The notes under the pieces are model-generated. The model was not told where the DNA came from and did not search any database. It saw only the letters and a list, made by a program, of their open reading frames with translations. Made by a program: the position numbers and the translations under genes. Below are positions 34,033 to 43,002 of a DNA stretch of 46,626 bases, in pieces; positions within the stretch are counted from its first letter, which is position 1, and every line of letters begins with the position of its first letter. Location: positions 1 through 46,626 of the forward strand of contig JAEENL010000056.1 in the NCBI GenBank assembly GCA_016283775.1, in the 5' to 3' direction. This DNA comes from Lachnospiraceae bacterium. Lineage in GTDB: Bacteria; Bacillota; Clostridia; Lachnospirales; Lachnospiraceae.

Positions 34033-36222
34033 TTAATCGTCGAACTCTTCAAACTCCTTGTTCTTCTTGTGAGCTCTTACTGCAAATATCGGGATGACGA
34101 TGGCTGCCGCAACAACGACTGCGGCAACGATGTATGCCCAGATGGGAAGCTTTTTGAAAAATGCCACAAACTTGTTGTCGGTCTTTTCACCGTTTCCACC
34201 GCCATTGGGGTCGTCGATACCGGGATCGAATCCGGGATCAAATCCGGGATCGAATCCGGGATCGATAAATCCGCCGCCGCCTTCTCCCATAACAAATGTG
34301 TTGAATTCCTTTTCAAAAGTGACTTCGTTTCCGTTGCTGTCTTCCATGTGGATAACGATGGTTCCGTAGGAATCACCTTCTGTCATGGGGATAATGTTGC
34401 ACTCAACTGCTTCGGGGCTTCCGGGCGCCATATTTCCAAGGTAATAGGAATTGCCGTTTGCGAGCATGAAGCCGCCTTCGATGGTAACGTAGGTATTGTT
34501 GAGCATGGATTTTCCCATGTTGTAAAACTCGAAGGTAAGAGTGGTAGCGTTACCCATGGTGACCTGTCCGCTCCAGTCGCCGACATTGATGTTTTCTACG
34601 GAGCAGCGGAGAGATTCGTCAACGTGGATGAGGAGCTCATCGGTAGCGTCAACTCCGGTAACGTTTGAAGGCATGCCCTCGTATTCATATTCCATGGATA
34701 CATTGATGGGATATTCGCCGGTGGTAGCCGCAGCCGAAGCCTTGAGCTCGATCTCGATGGTCTCTGACTGTCCGGGAAGGATCTCGTTTACGAAGAAAGT
34801 ATTGCTTCCTTTTGTTACAGAGAACTCATTACTTGTCACTTTGATTTTGATATTTTTTGCTTTAGTCTCTTCGTTGGTGTTCTTTACTTCAAAAGTGAAG
34901 GTGAATGTCTGTGCGGCAAGTAACTTGTCTACTCCTGTAGAAAAGCTTCCGACCATAAGCTTGGGGCGGGATACCGCAGTGTCCTCTTCGGAAGCGACAA
35001 CGTCGAGTACGTAAAGTGTGGCGTTGTCGTTTACTTCCATCTTGTTGTTGTCTGTGTAGCTGAAGTTGATGTGGAGCTCATTAAGGCCTTCGGGGATGTT
35101 CTTTCCGACCTTTAAGGTGATCTCTACTTTCTGCTTCTTTCCTGCGCTGATCTTTCCGACATATACGTAAGGATCGGAAGTGATGGGCTCGAAGGATGAA
35201 GATGAAAGGCCGCTTGCCCATACTTTAACATCGTTTACGGAAGCCTTACCCATGTTCTCAAGGTAGAAAGTCATGGTGATGTTCTCACCGGCCTTGGGAT
35301 TTGCAACAGACTGTGTTGCGCCTGTGAGGCGGAGTTTTGCGCCCTCGATCTCGGGAATAGGCGTCGGGGTGGGTGTAGGGGTCGCGGTAACTTTGATATT
35401 CAGGAAAACATAGTAATCGGTTACGGTTGCGGTTTCACCGGTGACTGCATCCTTGTAGGAAATGGTGATGGGAAGTTTGATCCTTCCTGCCTCAGCCTCT
35501 TTGGAAACCGTGTACTTAAATGATGCGGTCGCAGTGCCGTTGATCTCTGTGGTACCGACGCTCTGATTGGGTGCTGTTCCGTTTGGTGTAAGCACTTCTT
35601 CGTCATATCCCTGGGAGATCATGGTGTTGTATGCCGCTCTGTCTCCGACATTCTTGAAAGAGAGCTTAAGTGTTATGGCTTCACCGGGCTTTGCGTTGAA
35701 ATCATAGCCATTTTCCATGATGAACTGGGGGCCCAGCTTCTCGGAAAGTACTGTAACGGTCATTTCAAGCTTTTCGGGCTCTATCTCGTCTTCGGAATCC
35801 CCAAGGAAGGGATTTGTGCATACGATGTAGTAGTGGTATGTGCCTATCTTTGCGGATTCGCCTACAAGAACGGAATATGAAAGGTAAACCGCGTCGGTGT
35901 CGGTGATAATGCCTGCTTCGGTCTTTCCGTCCTTTTCGGTGGCTTTAACCTGTGAAAAACTTAAAGGTGAGCCCTCGGGGCACTCTATGGTAAACTCGGG
36001 CATTGCGACATATGCGCTTCTGGAGCCCGTGATTATCAGCTGTTCGCGTCTTGCTACGCTCTGTCCCGCTGCCGCATCAAATCTGGTGATACCGGTCGCT
36101 GTCTTTAAATAGATCCTTTCAGCGGCAAATGTCTTTCCTGCTGCTGAAAACAGCGTTAATACAAGGCTGAGCGCGAGTAAAAAAGCCATTTTCCTGTACA
36201 TTTTACTGCCTGTTGTCTTCAT
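34033..36222 (-). CDS. Membrane-anchored CARDB/COG1361-like protein, partner of the ABC transporter
   Basis: This 729-residue exported protein has a signal peptide (about 1-33), then four or five beta-sandwich modules. Four have the CARDB/NEW3-like opening in which a strand is followed by NxGxxxxxN: FKNVGDRAAYN (about 210), LENMGKASVNDV (about 320), VKNTNEETKAKN (about 445) and FYNMGKSMLNN (about 570). Then come an Asp/Gly/Pro/Phe low-complexity hinge, a Lys-rich segment, one helix (about 690-712) and a basic end. Its start overlaps the ATPase gene by 20 bp. In MacAB systems the third gene is usually an HlyD-type adaptor; here this Ig-array protein takes that place, as in other Gram-positive COG1361 systems. 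It may capture substrate or extend the permease outward. Confidence 0.82.
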   Translation of the reverse strand: MKTTGSKMYRKMAFLLALSLVLTLFSAAGKTFAAERIYLKTATGITRFDAAAGQSVARREQLIITGSRSAYVAMPEFTIECPEGSPLSFSQVKATEKDGKTEAGIITDTDAVYLSYSVLVGESAKIGTYHYYIVCTNPFLGDSEDEIEPEKLEMTVTVLSEKLGPQFIMENGYDFNAKPGEAITLKLSFKNVGDRAAYNTMISQGYDEEVLTPNGTAPNQSVGTTEINGTATASFKYTVSKEAEAGRIKLPITISYKDAVTGETATVTDYYVFLNIKVTATPTPTPTPIPEIEGAKLRLTGATQSVANPKAGENITMTFYLENMGKASVNDVKVWASGLSSSSFEPITSDPYVYVGKISAGKKQKVEITLKVGKNIPEGLNELHINFSYTDNNKMEVNDNATLYVLDVVASEEDTAVSRPKLMVGSFSTGVDKLLAAQTFTFTFEVKNTNEETKAKNIKIKVTSNEFSVTKGSNTFFVNEILPGQSETIEIELKASAAATTGEYPINVSMEYEYEGMPSNVTGVDATDELLIHVDESLRCSVENINVGDWSGQVTMGNATTLTFEFYNMGKSMLNNTYVTIEGGFMLANGNSYYLGNMAPGSPEAVECNIIPMTEGDSYGTIVIHMEDSNGNEVTFEKEFNTFVMGEGGGGFIDPGFDPGFDPGFDPGIDDPNGGGNGEKTDNKFVAFFKKLPIWAYIVAAVVVAAAIVIPIFAVRAHKKNKEFEEFDD
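34219..34266 (-). repeat. Four tandem 12-bp units coding DPGF
   Basis: CGGGATCGAATC-type units are repeated four times and encode DPGF-DPGF-DPGF-DPGI just before the transmembrane anchor. The units are nearly identical, so copy number may slip. Confidence 0.85.
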
Positions 36223-36964
36223 TGGTGATCTGTCCTTCCTTTTTATCTGATTCTTTATTCTTTCCTGTCTCTTCTATGCTCAAAACCTTGCCATCGCTTA
36301 TCCTTATTATCCTGTCTGCATAGTTGGCAAGAGAATTGTCGTGAGTTACCATCACTATCGTCTGCTTGTTTGCGCGGGCCATCTCGCTTATCAGCTCCAT
36401 GACCTCTTTGGTGGTCCTTGTGTCAAGGTTTCCGGTCGGCTCATCGGCAAAGATTATCCTGGGCTTTGAAACAAATGCCCTTGCGATACCCACTCGCTGC
36501 TGCTGTCCGCCGGACATCTCGCTCGGTTTGTGCTTCATTCGTTCGCCGAGTCCCACTTTTTTGAGCATGTCCTCAGCCATCTGTCTTCTTTTTTTCTTAC
36601 CTACTCTTTTAAATACCAGCGGCAGTTCCACATTTTCGACCGCGGTCATGGTACCTATAAGGTTGTAAGACTGGAAAACGAAGCCCTCACTGGTCTGCCG
36701 GAATTTCGCAAGCTGCGATTCGTTCATCCGGACCACATCTTTTCCTCGGATGATTATCGAGCCGGAGGTCGCTTTTTCTATGCCTGCCATGAGGTTCAAA
36801 AGCGTCGATTTTCCGGAGCCCGAAGTACCGAGGAGACAGCAGAATTCGCCGTCATAGATCTCGAAAGACACATCCTCAACGGCCTTGATCTTTTCCTGGC
36901 CCATGATATATGTCTTTTTGAGGTTTTTGACCTCGATTATCTTTTTTCTTTCTGTTGCTTCCAA
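36203..36964 (-). CDS. ABC transporter ATPase (LolD/MacB family)
   Basis: This 253-residue ATPase has Walker A LLGTSGSGKSTLLN (near residue 45), the Q loop SYNLIGTMTAVENV, signature MSGGQQQRVGIARAF (near 148), Walker B IIFADEPTGNLD and the switch His in VMVTHDNSL. This is the LolD/MacB subgroup that drives FtsX-type permeases. The start is TTG at 36964 with AAGGAG nine bases upstream; the next ATG falls inside the first conserved strand. It is first of the three-gene operon. Lys-rich C-terminal residues (GKNKESDKKEG) extend past the usual end. Confidence 0.94.
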   Translation of the reverse strand: MEATERKKIIEVKNLKKTYIMGQEKIKAVEDVSFEIYDGEFCCLLGTSGSGKSTLLNLMAGIEKATSGSIIIRGKDVVRMNESQLAKFRQTSEGFVFQSYNLIGTMTAVENVELPLVFKRVGKKKRRQMAEDMLKKVGLGERMKHKPSEMSGGQQQRVGIARAFVSKPRIIFADEPTGNLDTRTTKEVMELISEMARANKQTIVMVTHDNSLANYADRIIRISDGKVLSIEETGKNKESDKKEGQITNEDNRQ

Positions 36965-37082
36965 GTAAGCACACTCCTTGTTTATTGAAACATCTTTATA
37001 GAAATTTAACAGTCTACATGATTACACGCATAAAAAAAGTTGTGGTTTCGGTTGTTGTAAATTTTTTTGAAAAAATTTTAAC

Positions 37083-37114
37083 AAAAAAGACGAGACCGGT
37101 CAAAAAGACCGGTC
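37083..37114 (-). terminator. Terminator of the 37159-42057 ABC operon
   Basis: GACCGGTC (37107-37114) and GACCGGTC (37094-37101) pair around a five-base loop, followed on the minus strand by GTC and six T. Each arm is itself a palindrome, so a cruciform is also possible. The rest of 36965-37158 is AT-rich and holds no gene I can support. Confidence 0.85.
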
Positions 37115-37158
37115 CCGCCGTGCACACATTTCAGGGTTTTAGCAATTTTAACGTTTTT

Positions 37159-38805
37159 TCAGATCTTAAGGCTTCCTGCGCAGATGAGCCTTCCTGAGAT
37201 ACGGTCAAAGAGAAGTATGTCTTTGCCGTTTATGTTGATCTTTTCTTTCTGTCCGATGGTGTACATTGCACTTCCGAAAACAACTCCGGTGAGAAGGAAC
37301 TCGCCGACTCTGAGCTTCAGAGTGGATTCCATACCTGTGGGCATCGCGCCGTATACAACGGTCTCGATGCTGCCGCTGCTTTCGATGTCGATGGCTTCGG
37401 GACGGATACCGAGAACATAGTCCTCTTCGGTCACAACAGGTGCGTCAAGGATGCTTTCGTCCTCCTCTTCCACCTTCTGAACATGATATTTGAATACCTC
37501 GTCCTTGTTGCTCTTTTCCACCGCGCCTTTTTTGGAGAGCCGCTCTTTTAATTCCGCCTGCTTGTCGGCGATATCCTTGTTGCGGTTCTTTTTCCATTCG
37601 TCGAGGTTAAGGGGTTCGTTTGGAACAAATCTTGCGGTGATGTCTCCGAGTATCTTTAAGGAAACGCTTCCGTCAGCCGCGGCCTTGCCTTTTCCTTCAA
37701 CAAAGTTCATGGAAGGATTTCCCACGAAATCGGCAACAAAGAGGTTTGCGGGCCTGTTGTAAACTTCAAGCGGAGCCGCATACTGCTGGAGGACGCCGTT
37801 GTTTACGAGGCAGATCCTGGTGGCAAGCGTCATGGCTTCCATCTGGTCGTGCGTAACATATACAAAGGTGCTTCCCGTCTCAACATGAAGACGCTGCAGC
37901 TCGTATCTCATCTCAAGTCTGAGCTTTGCATCGAGGTTTGAAAGGGGCTCATCCATGAAGAGCACCTGGGGCTCGGGAGCAAGCGTTCTTGCGATCGCCA
38001 CTCTCTGCTGCTGTCCGCCGGAAAGCTCCGCAGGATATCTGTCCATGAACATTCCTATCTTTACGATCCGTGAGCAGGCTCTTACCTTGGAATCGATCTC
38101 TTCCTTGGTGAGACGTCTCTTTTCTTCAAGGACCTTGCTGTCCTTCATCACTTCATACTTGTCGTTTATGCTCTTTCCTTCTGCGGCAAGTTTCTTTTTG
38201 ATGCCGGACATCCTGTCCTCATACTCGGCGAGCTTTGCCGCTGCCGCGTTCTGAGGGTTGGACGCTTCGTGGATCTTAAGTCCGAAAAGCTCTTTTGCTG
38301 TGTAGATCGAGAGGCTGTAGTTGTCGATGAGCTTTACATAGGCTTTTTTCTCATCGATCTTGCCGTTTTTGTCACGGCATTCTTCAACGATCTCTTTGAT
38401 CCTGTTTCCGCTCGCAAGGGCTCTTATCATATCCCCGGTCTTTTTTGCTTCGACGTTAAGGACAGGCATTTCCTCGTTGATATTTTTCAGTCCGAAGGAA
38501 ATGTTCTCATAAACCGTCATGTTTGGCCAAAGGGCATAGTTCTGGAACAGGAATCCGACTTTTCTCTTGTTTGCGGGAACGTTGATACCTGCATTTGAGT
38601 CAAAAACGACATGGTCACCTATCGTGATCCTGCCTTCGGTGGGGGTCTCAAGACCGGCGATCATACGAAGGATGGTGGTCTTTCCGCAACCTGAAGGTCC
38701 CAGGAGTGTGATAAAGGAATTGTTGGGAATGTCAAGGCTTACATTGTCCACGCCAAAAAACTTTCCCCAGCGTTTGGTGATATTTTCCAGTTTGATCTCC
38801 GGCAT
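37159..38805 (-). CDS. ABC transporter ATPase (MalK/PotA/FbpC-like) with ~120-residue helical insertion
   Basis: This 548-residue ATPase is much longer than the usual 350-370. Walker A GPSGCGKT is at 36-43, Gln88 in LFQNYALWPNM is the Q loop, signature LSGGQQQR at 261-268, Walker B VLFMDEPLSNLDAKLR, and YVTHDQMEAM holds the switch His. About 173 residues separate the Q loop from the signature instead of roughly 50; an insertion at about 108-232, rich in Lys, Glu and Ala, sits in the helical subdomain that contacts the permease. The C-terminal TOBE-like part carries a second charged helical insert (about 410-460). It powers the double permease encoded upstream. Only 2 bp separate the genes and its GGAGGT overlaps the permease end. 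Confidence 0.92.
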   Translation of the reverse strand: MPEIKLENITKRWGKFFGVDNVSLDIPNNSFITLLGPSGCGKTTILRMIAGLETPTEGRITIGDHVVFDSNAGINVPANKRKVGFLFQNYALWPNMTVYENISFGLKNINEEMPVLNVEAKKTGDMIRALASGNRIKEIVEECRDKNGKIDEKKAYVKLIDNYSLSIYTAKELFGLKIHEASNPQNAAAAKLAEYEDRMSGIKKKLAAEGKSINDKYEVMKDSKVLEEKRRLTKEEIDSKVRACSRIVKIGMFMDRYPAELSGGQQQRVAIARTLAPEPQVLFMDEPLSNLDAKLRLEMRYELQRLHVETGSTFVYVTHDQMEAMTLATRICLVNNGVLQQYAAPLEVYNRPANLFVADFVGNPSMNFVEGKGKAAADGSVSLKILGDITARFVPNEPLNLDEWKKNRNKDIADKQAELKERLSKKGAVEKSNKDEVFKYHVQKVEEEDESILDAPVVTEEDYVLGIRPEAIDIESSGSIETVVYGAMPTGMESTLKLRVGEFLLTGVVFGSAMYTIGQKEKININGKDILLFDRISGRLICAGSLKI

Positions 38806-38807
38806 GC

Positions 38808-40634
38808 TTACTTACCTCCTATGCCGCTGTCAAGGCTTGCGCCGGTCAGCTTGTTAACAAGTGTGTTGAATACGAGGATCGTGACGATGAGGATGAGGTT
38901 GATGGCACTTGAAAATGCGTAAAGTCCCATTTCGTCGAAATAATCCAAGGTCGTCGAAAGGATGAAGCCCTGTGTGCAGAGAAGCAGGAACAGTGACAGC
39001 TCTCTTAAGCAGGTCATGAAAGGAAGCAGATATCCGCTCATGATCGAAGATTTCTGGATCGGGATGATGATCCTGAGCATTCGCTTTATCCAGGGTGTGT
39101 TCTGTATGATCGCGGCTTCCTCAAGCTCGTTGCTTATCTGCAGCATGGAGTTTAGTGAGCTTCGCGACGCAAAAGGAATATATTTTACAACGCCTGCGAT
39201 GATCAGCAGTGTGTAAGTGTTGAAAAGGTTGATGTATTCGTTGGAGAAAAGAATGAAAAATGCTGCGCCCACTGCGATGGAAGGCATCAGGTAGGGAAGG
39301 AATGCAACATTGTTCACGTAGTTTGCCCATTTGCTGCGTCTGTTTTTGGATACCGCATAACCGATGAGGGTTCCTATGGTTCCCGCGATCAGCGCACAGA
39401 CAAGAGCAAGCATCAGTGTTCCGAAGAATGCGTGCCAGATGGTGTTGTTGTACAGGATGCCGGGCTGGCCGTACATTCCGTTTTCGGTGATGTTTTCGTT
39501 GGTCACCCACCATTTGGTCGTGAGATGCGCAAGGTTTCCGGTGTACAGGAAACTGTAGTCTCCGGGGTTAGGAAGGAAGGTTTCAAGTGCAAAGAGCATG
39601 ATGGGCCAGATGCTGGTAAGGAAAGTAACGATGATGAACACGATGCCTACCACATATTTTCCGACCTTGCCTATACGAAGCTTTGTGAGCTGACCGGATT
39701 TACCGGTGACCGTCGTATAGTTCTTTCTGCTCTTTAAGCTCATCTGGTTCATTCCCAGGATCAGCACACCGAAGATCATCATGATGATGGCAAGGATACT
39801 TGCTTCTCCTGTGTATTTGCTGTTCATGGAAATGTATTTTGTGGAAAGTGTGATGAAATTGAGGTAATGAGGAACGGGATAGCTTCCCATCGCGCTTCCG
39901 AAAACAAGAAGGATCGTGGAAAGTATCGCGGGTTTGATCATGGGAAGTGTGACCTTCATCATGATCTTCCACTTCGGTGTGTCAAGAATGGTCGCCGCTT
40001 CTTCAAGGTTTGCGTCCATGTTCTTGAAAATGCCGCCTATGAGGATATAGGCGAACGGCGCATAATGGAGACCGAGCACCATCGCGCTGGGGAACAGGCC
40101 CTGGCACCACCAATTCGGAAGATAAACATGGAAAAGTGATGCAAGAAGTCCGTCCGAGGTTCCCGTCACCTTGTTTGAGTAGACCATGTGCTGCCATACA
40201 ACAGCGAGTGTCCACTGGGGCATGATGTAAGGGAAGATAAAAATGGAACTTAAGTATTTTTTGAATTTCATGTCTGTTCTGGTGACAAGAAAAGCAAAAA
40301 GTCCGCCGAACAGAATGGAAATGATACAAGTGAGCACCGAGAGGTATACCGTGTTGAGAAGCGGTGTCCACAGGTTGATCTTTGCCATTTTGCTGGTAAA
40401 AAGATCGATGTAGTTTACTATGGTGTATCCGGTGATCTTACCTGTGAGATGCTGGTCTATCGTACCGGGATGGATCTGAAAGGTATCTCTTACAATTGCG
40501 ACTATGGGAGCCACCGTGCTGAAGGTCAGCACTATTCCAAAGAGCAGAAGGATAATGTTCTGCGGGCAGGAAAACCATGTCTTGATCTTGTTTTTGAATA
40601 TGGCGCCCTTGTCAGGTTTTGCGATTGCCGTCAT
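38808..40634 (-). CDS. Fused double-domain ABC permease (FbpB/ThiP/PotBC-like)
   Basis: This 608-residue permease has two binding-protein-dependent permease domains in one chain, about 12 helices. Each half has its EAA loop: LEEAATILDTPKWKIMMKVT (near residue 215) and LEEAAIIQNTPWIKRMLRI (near 510). I start it at ATG 40634, which has AAGGAGC at good spacing; an upstream in-frame reading would start inside the intercistronic hairpin. Fused permeases of this type serve iron(III), thiamine, phosphonate or polyamine-like uptake. Together with the lipoprotein at 40729 and the ATPase at 37159 it makes a complete importer. Confidence 0.92.
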   Translation of the reverse strand: MTAIAKPDKGAIFKNKIKTWFSCPQNIILLLFGIVLTFSTVAPIVAIVRDTFQIHPGTIDQHLTGKITGYTIVNYIDLFTSKMAKINLWTPLLNTVYLSVLTCIISILFGGLFAFLVTRTDMKFKKYLSSIFIFPYIMPQWTLAVVWQHMVYSNKVTGTSDGLLASLFHVYLPNWWCQGLFPSAMVLGLHYAPFAYILIGGIFKNMDANLEEAATILDTPKWKIMMKVTLPMIKPAILSTILLVFGSAMGSYPVPHYLNFITLSTKYISMNSKYTGEASILAIIMMIFGVLILGMNQMSLKSRKNYTTVTGKSGQLTKLRIGKVGKYVVGIVFIIVTFLTSIWPIMLFALETFLPNPGDYSFLYTGNLAHLTTKWWVTNENITENGMYGQPGILYNNTIWHAFFGTLMLALVCALIAGTIGTLIGYAVSKNRRSKWANYVNNVAFLPYLMPSIAVGAAFFILFSNEYINLFNTYTLLIIAGVVKYIPFASRSSLNSMLQISNELEEAAIIQNTPWIKRMLRIIIPIQKSSIMSGYLLPFMTCLRELSLFLLLCTQGFILSTTLDYFDEMGLYAFSSAINLILIVTILVFNTLVNKLTGASLDSGIGGK

Positions 40635-40662
40635 ATTTGTACTGCTCCTTTTTTGAAAAACA

Positions 40663-40693
40663 CGGGGGTGCCGCCGTGCAGGGTGCACCCCCG
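40663..40693 (-). terminator. Intercistronic hairpin after the binding-protein gene
   Basis: A 9-bp stem (CGGGGGTGC/GCACCCCCG, 13-nt loop) lies 36 bases past the binding-protein stop, without a T run. A small palindrome (ACCCTTGAAGGGT, 40701-40713) precedes it in the transcript. It probably protects the 3' end of the binding-protein mRNA so that more of it is made than of the permease. Confidence 0.55.
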
Positions 40694-40728
40694 GAATCAG
40701 ACCCTTGAAGGGTGTGACATGTCAAAAT

Positions 40729-42057
40729 TTATTCGGGCTTATAATGATCAAGAACGTCGATCCAGCTGCCTACGGTGAAGGATACTTCTGAGCAGTACTT
40801 GGGATCTTCGAGAACGAGCTCGCCCTGGCCTGCGCCTGTCCACCAGTCATAACCCTTATCGTTCTTTGCAGGGAAATCGGTTCCGCCGCCCTGAGAGTGA
40901 TGGAACTTGTCTTCGATCTCTTTTGCAACGTTGGGATTGGATGAATATCCGCCCATGTCTTTGCCCCATGCTTCAAATCCGGACTCTGTGCAGGTCATGA
41001 ATGCGATGAATGCGCATGCTGTCCAAGGAAGAGGGCTGTTCTTTGTAACAAAGAGATAATGGCAGTAGCCATATCCGCCGATACCGGTGTAGCCGTCCTG
41101 ATATGCGGCAACCTTGATGTTGTTTACGGAAACGTTTGCGGATTCCTCAACGGAACGAAGCTTTGAATAAACAAGGAGACCTGCCTGATCCTTTGCAGAT
41201 GCGTCTACAAGAGTGTTGCAGATAGGGCCGTCATCGGTCTGCTCGTTGTAGTTGTTGACCCAGAGCTTGATCCATGCAAGTGCGTAAGCACCGTTTGAAC
41301 CGAGGCCGAGATCCTTTGCGTCGGACTGCATAGCCTGGATAACGGGCTCAAAATATGCTTTCTTTGAAGCATCAAGCTTGTCATAAGCTTCCTTGAGCCA
41401 GCCGGCATACTTATCCTGAGTGAGCATCATGAGGAAGTTCTTTCCTACGATCTCGGAGTCAACGCCCATGAAAAGGGGATGATTTCCTTCGTATACAAAA
41501 TCCCAGCAGTTGGTATATGCAGCGCTGCCTGTGCAGTTGTACATGAATACCTTGTTGAGGGTCTGGAGAGGAAGGAAGCCGGTGAACTTGTCAGCGGTCG
41601 TCTTGTTTGCGTCTGCCCATTCCTTGGGAATGAAGGTCTTAAGGATGTTGGTGTCAACCATCTTGGACTGGATCTGGTTTCCGTCCTGGATGAGTGTCAT
41701 CGCGAAGGTTCCTTCTGTCTTTAAGGAATCGGATGTGAGCTGCTCAAAGATCTTGTTGTTCTTGGGCTGCTGCCACTCAAACGTCATGTTGTAGCTGCTG
41801 TCGATCGTCTGAAGATACTCGATGAACTTGGGTAATGCGGATTTACCGCGGCTGGAGTTACCTACTCCGTAAAATGTCTTTCCGTTTGATTCCTCGATGG
41901 CCTTTTTGGCAAGCTCTTCCATGGACATGCCCTGAGCTTCTTTGATGATCTGTTCAACCTTTGAAAGATCACCCTTCTGAGTCTTGCCGCCACAGCCTGC
42001 GAGAACGGAAGCTGCCATTGTTATCGCAAGTACTACGGATAACAGTTTCTTTTTCAT
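40729..42057 (-). CDS. Substrate-binding lipoprotein of ABC transporter (FbpA/PotD-like)
   Basis: This 442-residue lipoprotein has lipobox SVLAGC (Cys at about 21). The start chosen, ATG 42057, has GAGGAGGT before it; an upstream in-frame ATG is not supported by a ribosome site. The N-terminal TFYGVGNSSRGKSALPKF and the overall fold fit family 1/6 binding proteins with iron, polyamine or phosphate-ester ligands. Asp, Trp and Tyr are abundant. It is first in the operon with the fused permease and the long ATPase, and lies directly after the two-component genes that probably control it. Confidence 0.88.
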   Translation of the reverse strand: MKKKLLSVVLAITMAASVLAGCGGKTQKGDLSKVEQIIKEAQGMSMEELAKKAIEESNGKTFYGVGNSSRGKSALPKFIEYLQTIDSSYNMTFEWQQPKNNKIFEQLTSDSLKTEGTFAMTLIQDGNQIQSKMVDTNILKTFIPKEWADANKTTADKFTGFLPLQTLNKVFMYNCTGSAAYTNCWDFVYEGNHPLFMGVDSEIVGKNFLMMLTQDKYAGWLKEAYDKLDASKKAYFEPVIQAMQSDAKDLGLGSNGAYALAWIKLWVNNYNEQTDDGPICNTLVDASAKDQAGLLVYSKLRSVEESANVSVNNIKVAAYQDGYTGIGGYGYCHYLFVTKNSPLPWTACAFIAFMTCTESGFEAWGKDMGGYSSNPNVAKEIEDKFHHSQGGGTDFPAKNDKGYDWWTGAGQGELVLEDPKYCSEVSFTVGSWIDVLDHYKPE

Positions 42058-42119
42058 AAAAATAACCTCCTCGTAAGAAATGTGTGAAAGATAAAACATT
42101 TGTCTTAACGACGAGGTTA

Positions 42120-42184
42120 ATTATAATTGTGCAACTTGCCTTTTTAAATAAGTCAAAACTGATATTTTTTGTAAAAATTGCACA
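42120..42184 (-). promoter_or_regulatory. Likely regulated promoter of the transporter operon
   Basis: On the minus strand, TATAAT (42125-42120) is the likely -10, with only a poor -35 (TTTAAA) at 17 bp. A 7-bp inverted repeat, TTGCACA (42178-42184) and TGTGCAA (42128-42134), brackets the promoter region. The layout suits activation by the AraC-type regulator whose gene ends at 42192. Confidence 0.42.
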
Positions 42185-42191
42185 TATGCCT

Positions 42192-42956
42192 TCAGGCAAG
42201 TCCTTTTGTCTGATATTCCGAAGGTGTGCGTCCGACCAGTTTTTTAAAGGTATTGGAGAAATATGCGATGTCCTGATATCCCACTTTTTCGGCCACTTCA
42301 TACACCTTGGTCTGGACATCTTTAAGATAGTCCATAGAGCGCTTTATGCGGTAACGTGTGAGGTAGTTGTTGATGCCGGTGTCCGTCTCCGCTTTGAAAA
42401 GGCGGCTTATGTGGCCTTCACTCAAACCCAGTGTCTCTGCGAGCTTTGCGATGGAAAACTCGCAGTCGCTGTAGTGATCTTCGATATACTCGATGGCCTG
42501 GCGCACATATCTGTTTTCCACGGTTTCCTTGGCTCTTAAGGGAATGAGGTTTTCCTCGGTCTCCTTTAAGGAAACGGGCATATTTGGATGGAGATTCAGA
42601 AGGCGCTGGATGGACGCTTCAAGCTCACCGTCTTTGTAGGGCTTCAGGATATAGTCGGAAACGCCGAGACGCACTGCTTTTCTCGCATATTCAAATTCGT
42701 CGAACGCGGACAAAAAGATGACTTTGACGGATGGCTTTTTTTCCATGAGTTTTTCCGCAAGGGCAAGCCCGTCCATGCCCGGCATCCTGATATCCGAGAT
42801 CACAAGGTCAGGGTCGGTCTCATCAAAAACGGCAAGCGCCGCCTCTCCGTTTGCGGCTTCTCCCACGACCTCGCACCCGATCAGAGCCCAGTCTGTCTCA
42901 TTTTTTATTCCCATACGAACATATTTTTCGTCATCGACGATCATTACCCTTGTCAT
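42192..42956 (-). CDS. AraC-type two-component response regulator (YesN-like)
   Basis: This 254-residue regulator has a receiver domain (about 3-120) with acidic pocket DDEK, phospho-acceptor Asp in LVISDIRMPGMDGL (about residue 55) and Lys in YILKPYKDGE. The AraC DNA-binding domain (about 150-252) has two HTH units, FSIAKLAETLGLSEGHISRL and VYEVAEKVGYQDIAYFSNTF, ending in the usual VGRTPSEYQ. It is preceded by a duplicated ribosome-site unit and follows the kinase gene by about 40 bp. It most likely activates the transporter genes immediately downstream. Confidence 0.95.
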   Translation of the reverse strand: MTRVMIVDDEKYVRMGIKNETDWALIGCEVVGEAANGEAALAVFDETDPDLVISDIRMPGMDGLALAEKLMEKKPSVKVIFLSAFDEFEYARKAVRLGVSDYILKPYKDGELEASIQRLLNLHPNMPVSLKETEENLIPLRAKETVENRYVRQAIEYIEDHYSDCEFSIAKLAETLGLSEGHISRLFKAETDTGINNYLTRYRIKRSMDYLKDVQTKVYEVAEKVGYQDIAYFSNTFKKLVGRTPSEYQTKGLA

Positions 42957-42960
42957 ATCT

Positions 42961-43002
42961 CCTCCGTGGCGCAGCCTATTCCCTCCGTGGCGAAGCCTAC
43001 AT
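42961..43002 (-). repeat. Two tandem 21-bp units, each with a GGAGG ribosome-site motif
   Basis: CCTCCGTGGCG(C/A)AGCCTA occurs at 42961 and again at 42982 on the plus strand. Read on the minus strand each unit contains CGGAGG. The inner unit is 4 bases from the regulator's ATG, and the outer unit contains the kinase stop codon. Confidence 0.85.

Noticed and set aside
42120-42156. TTGACT with TATAAT as a promoter for the transporter operon
   Set aside because: The spacer is 25 bp, too long for a normal sigma-A promoter; only the -10 is kept.
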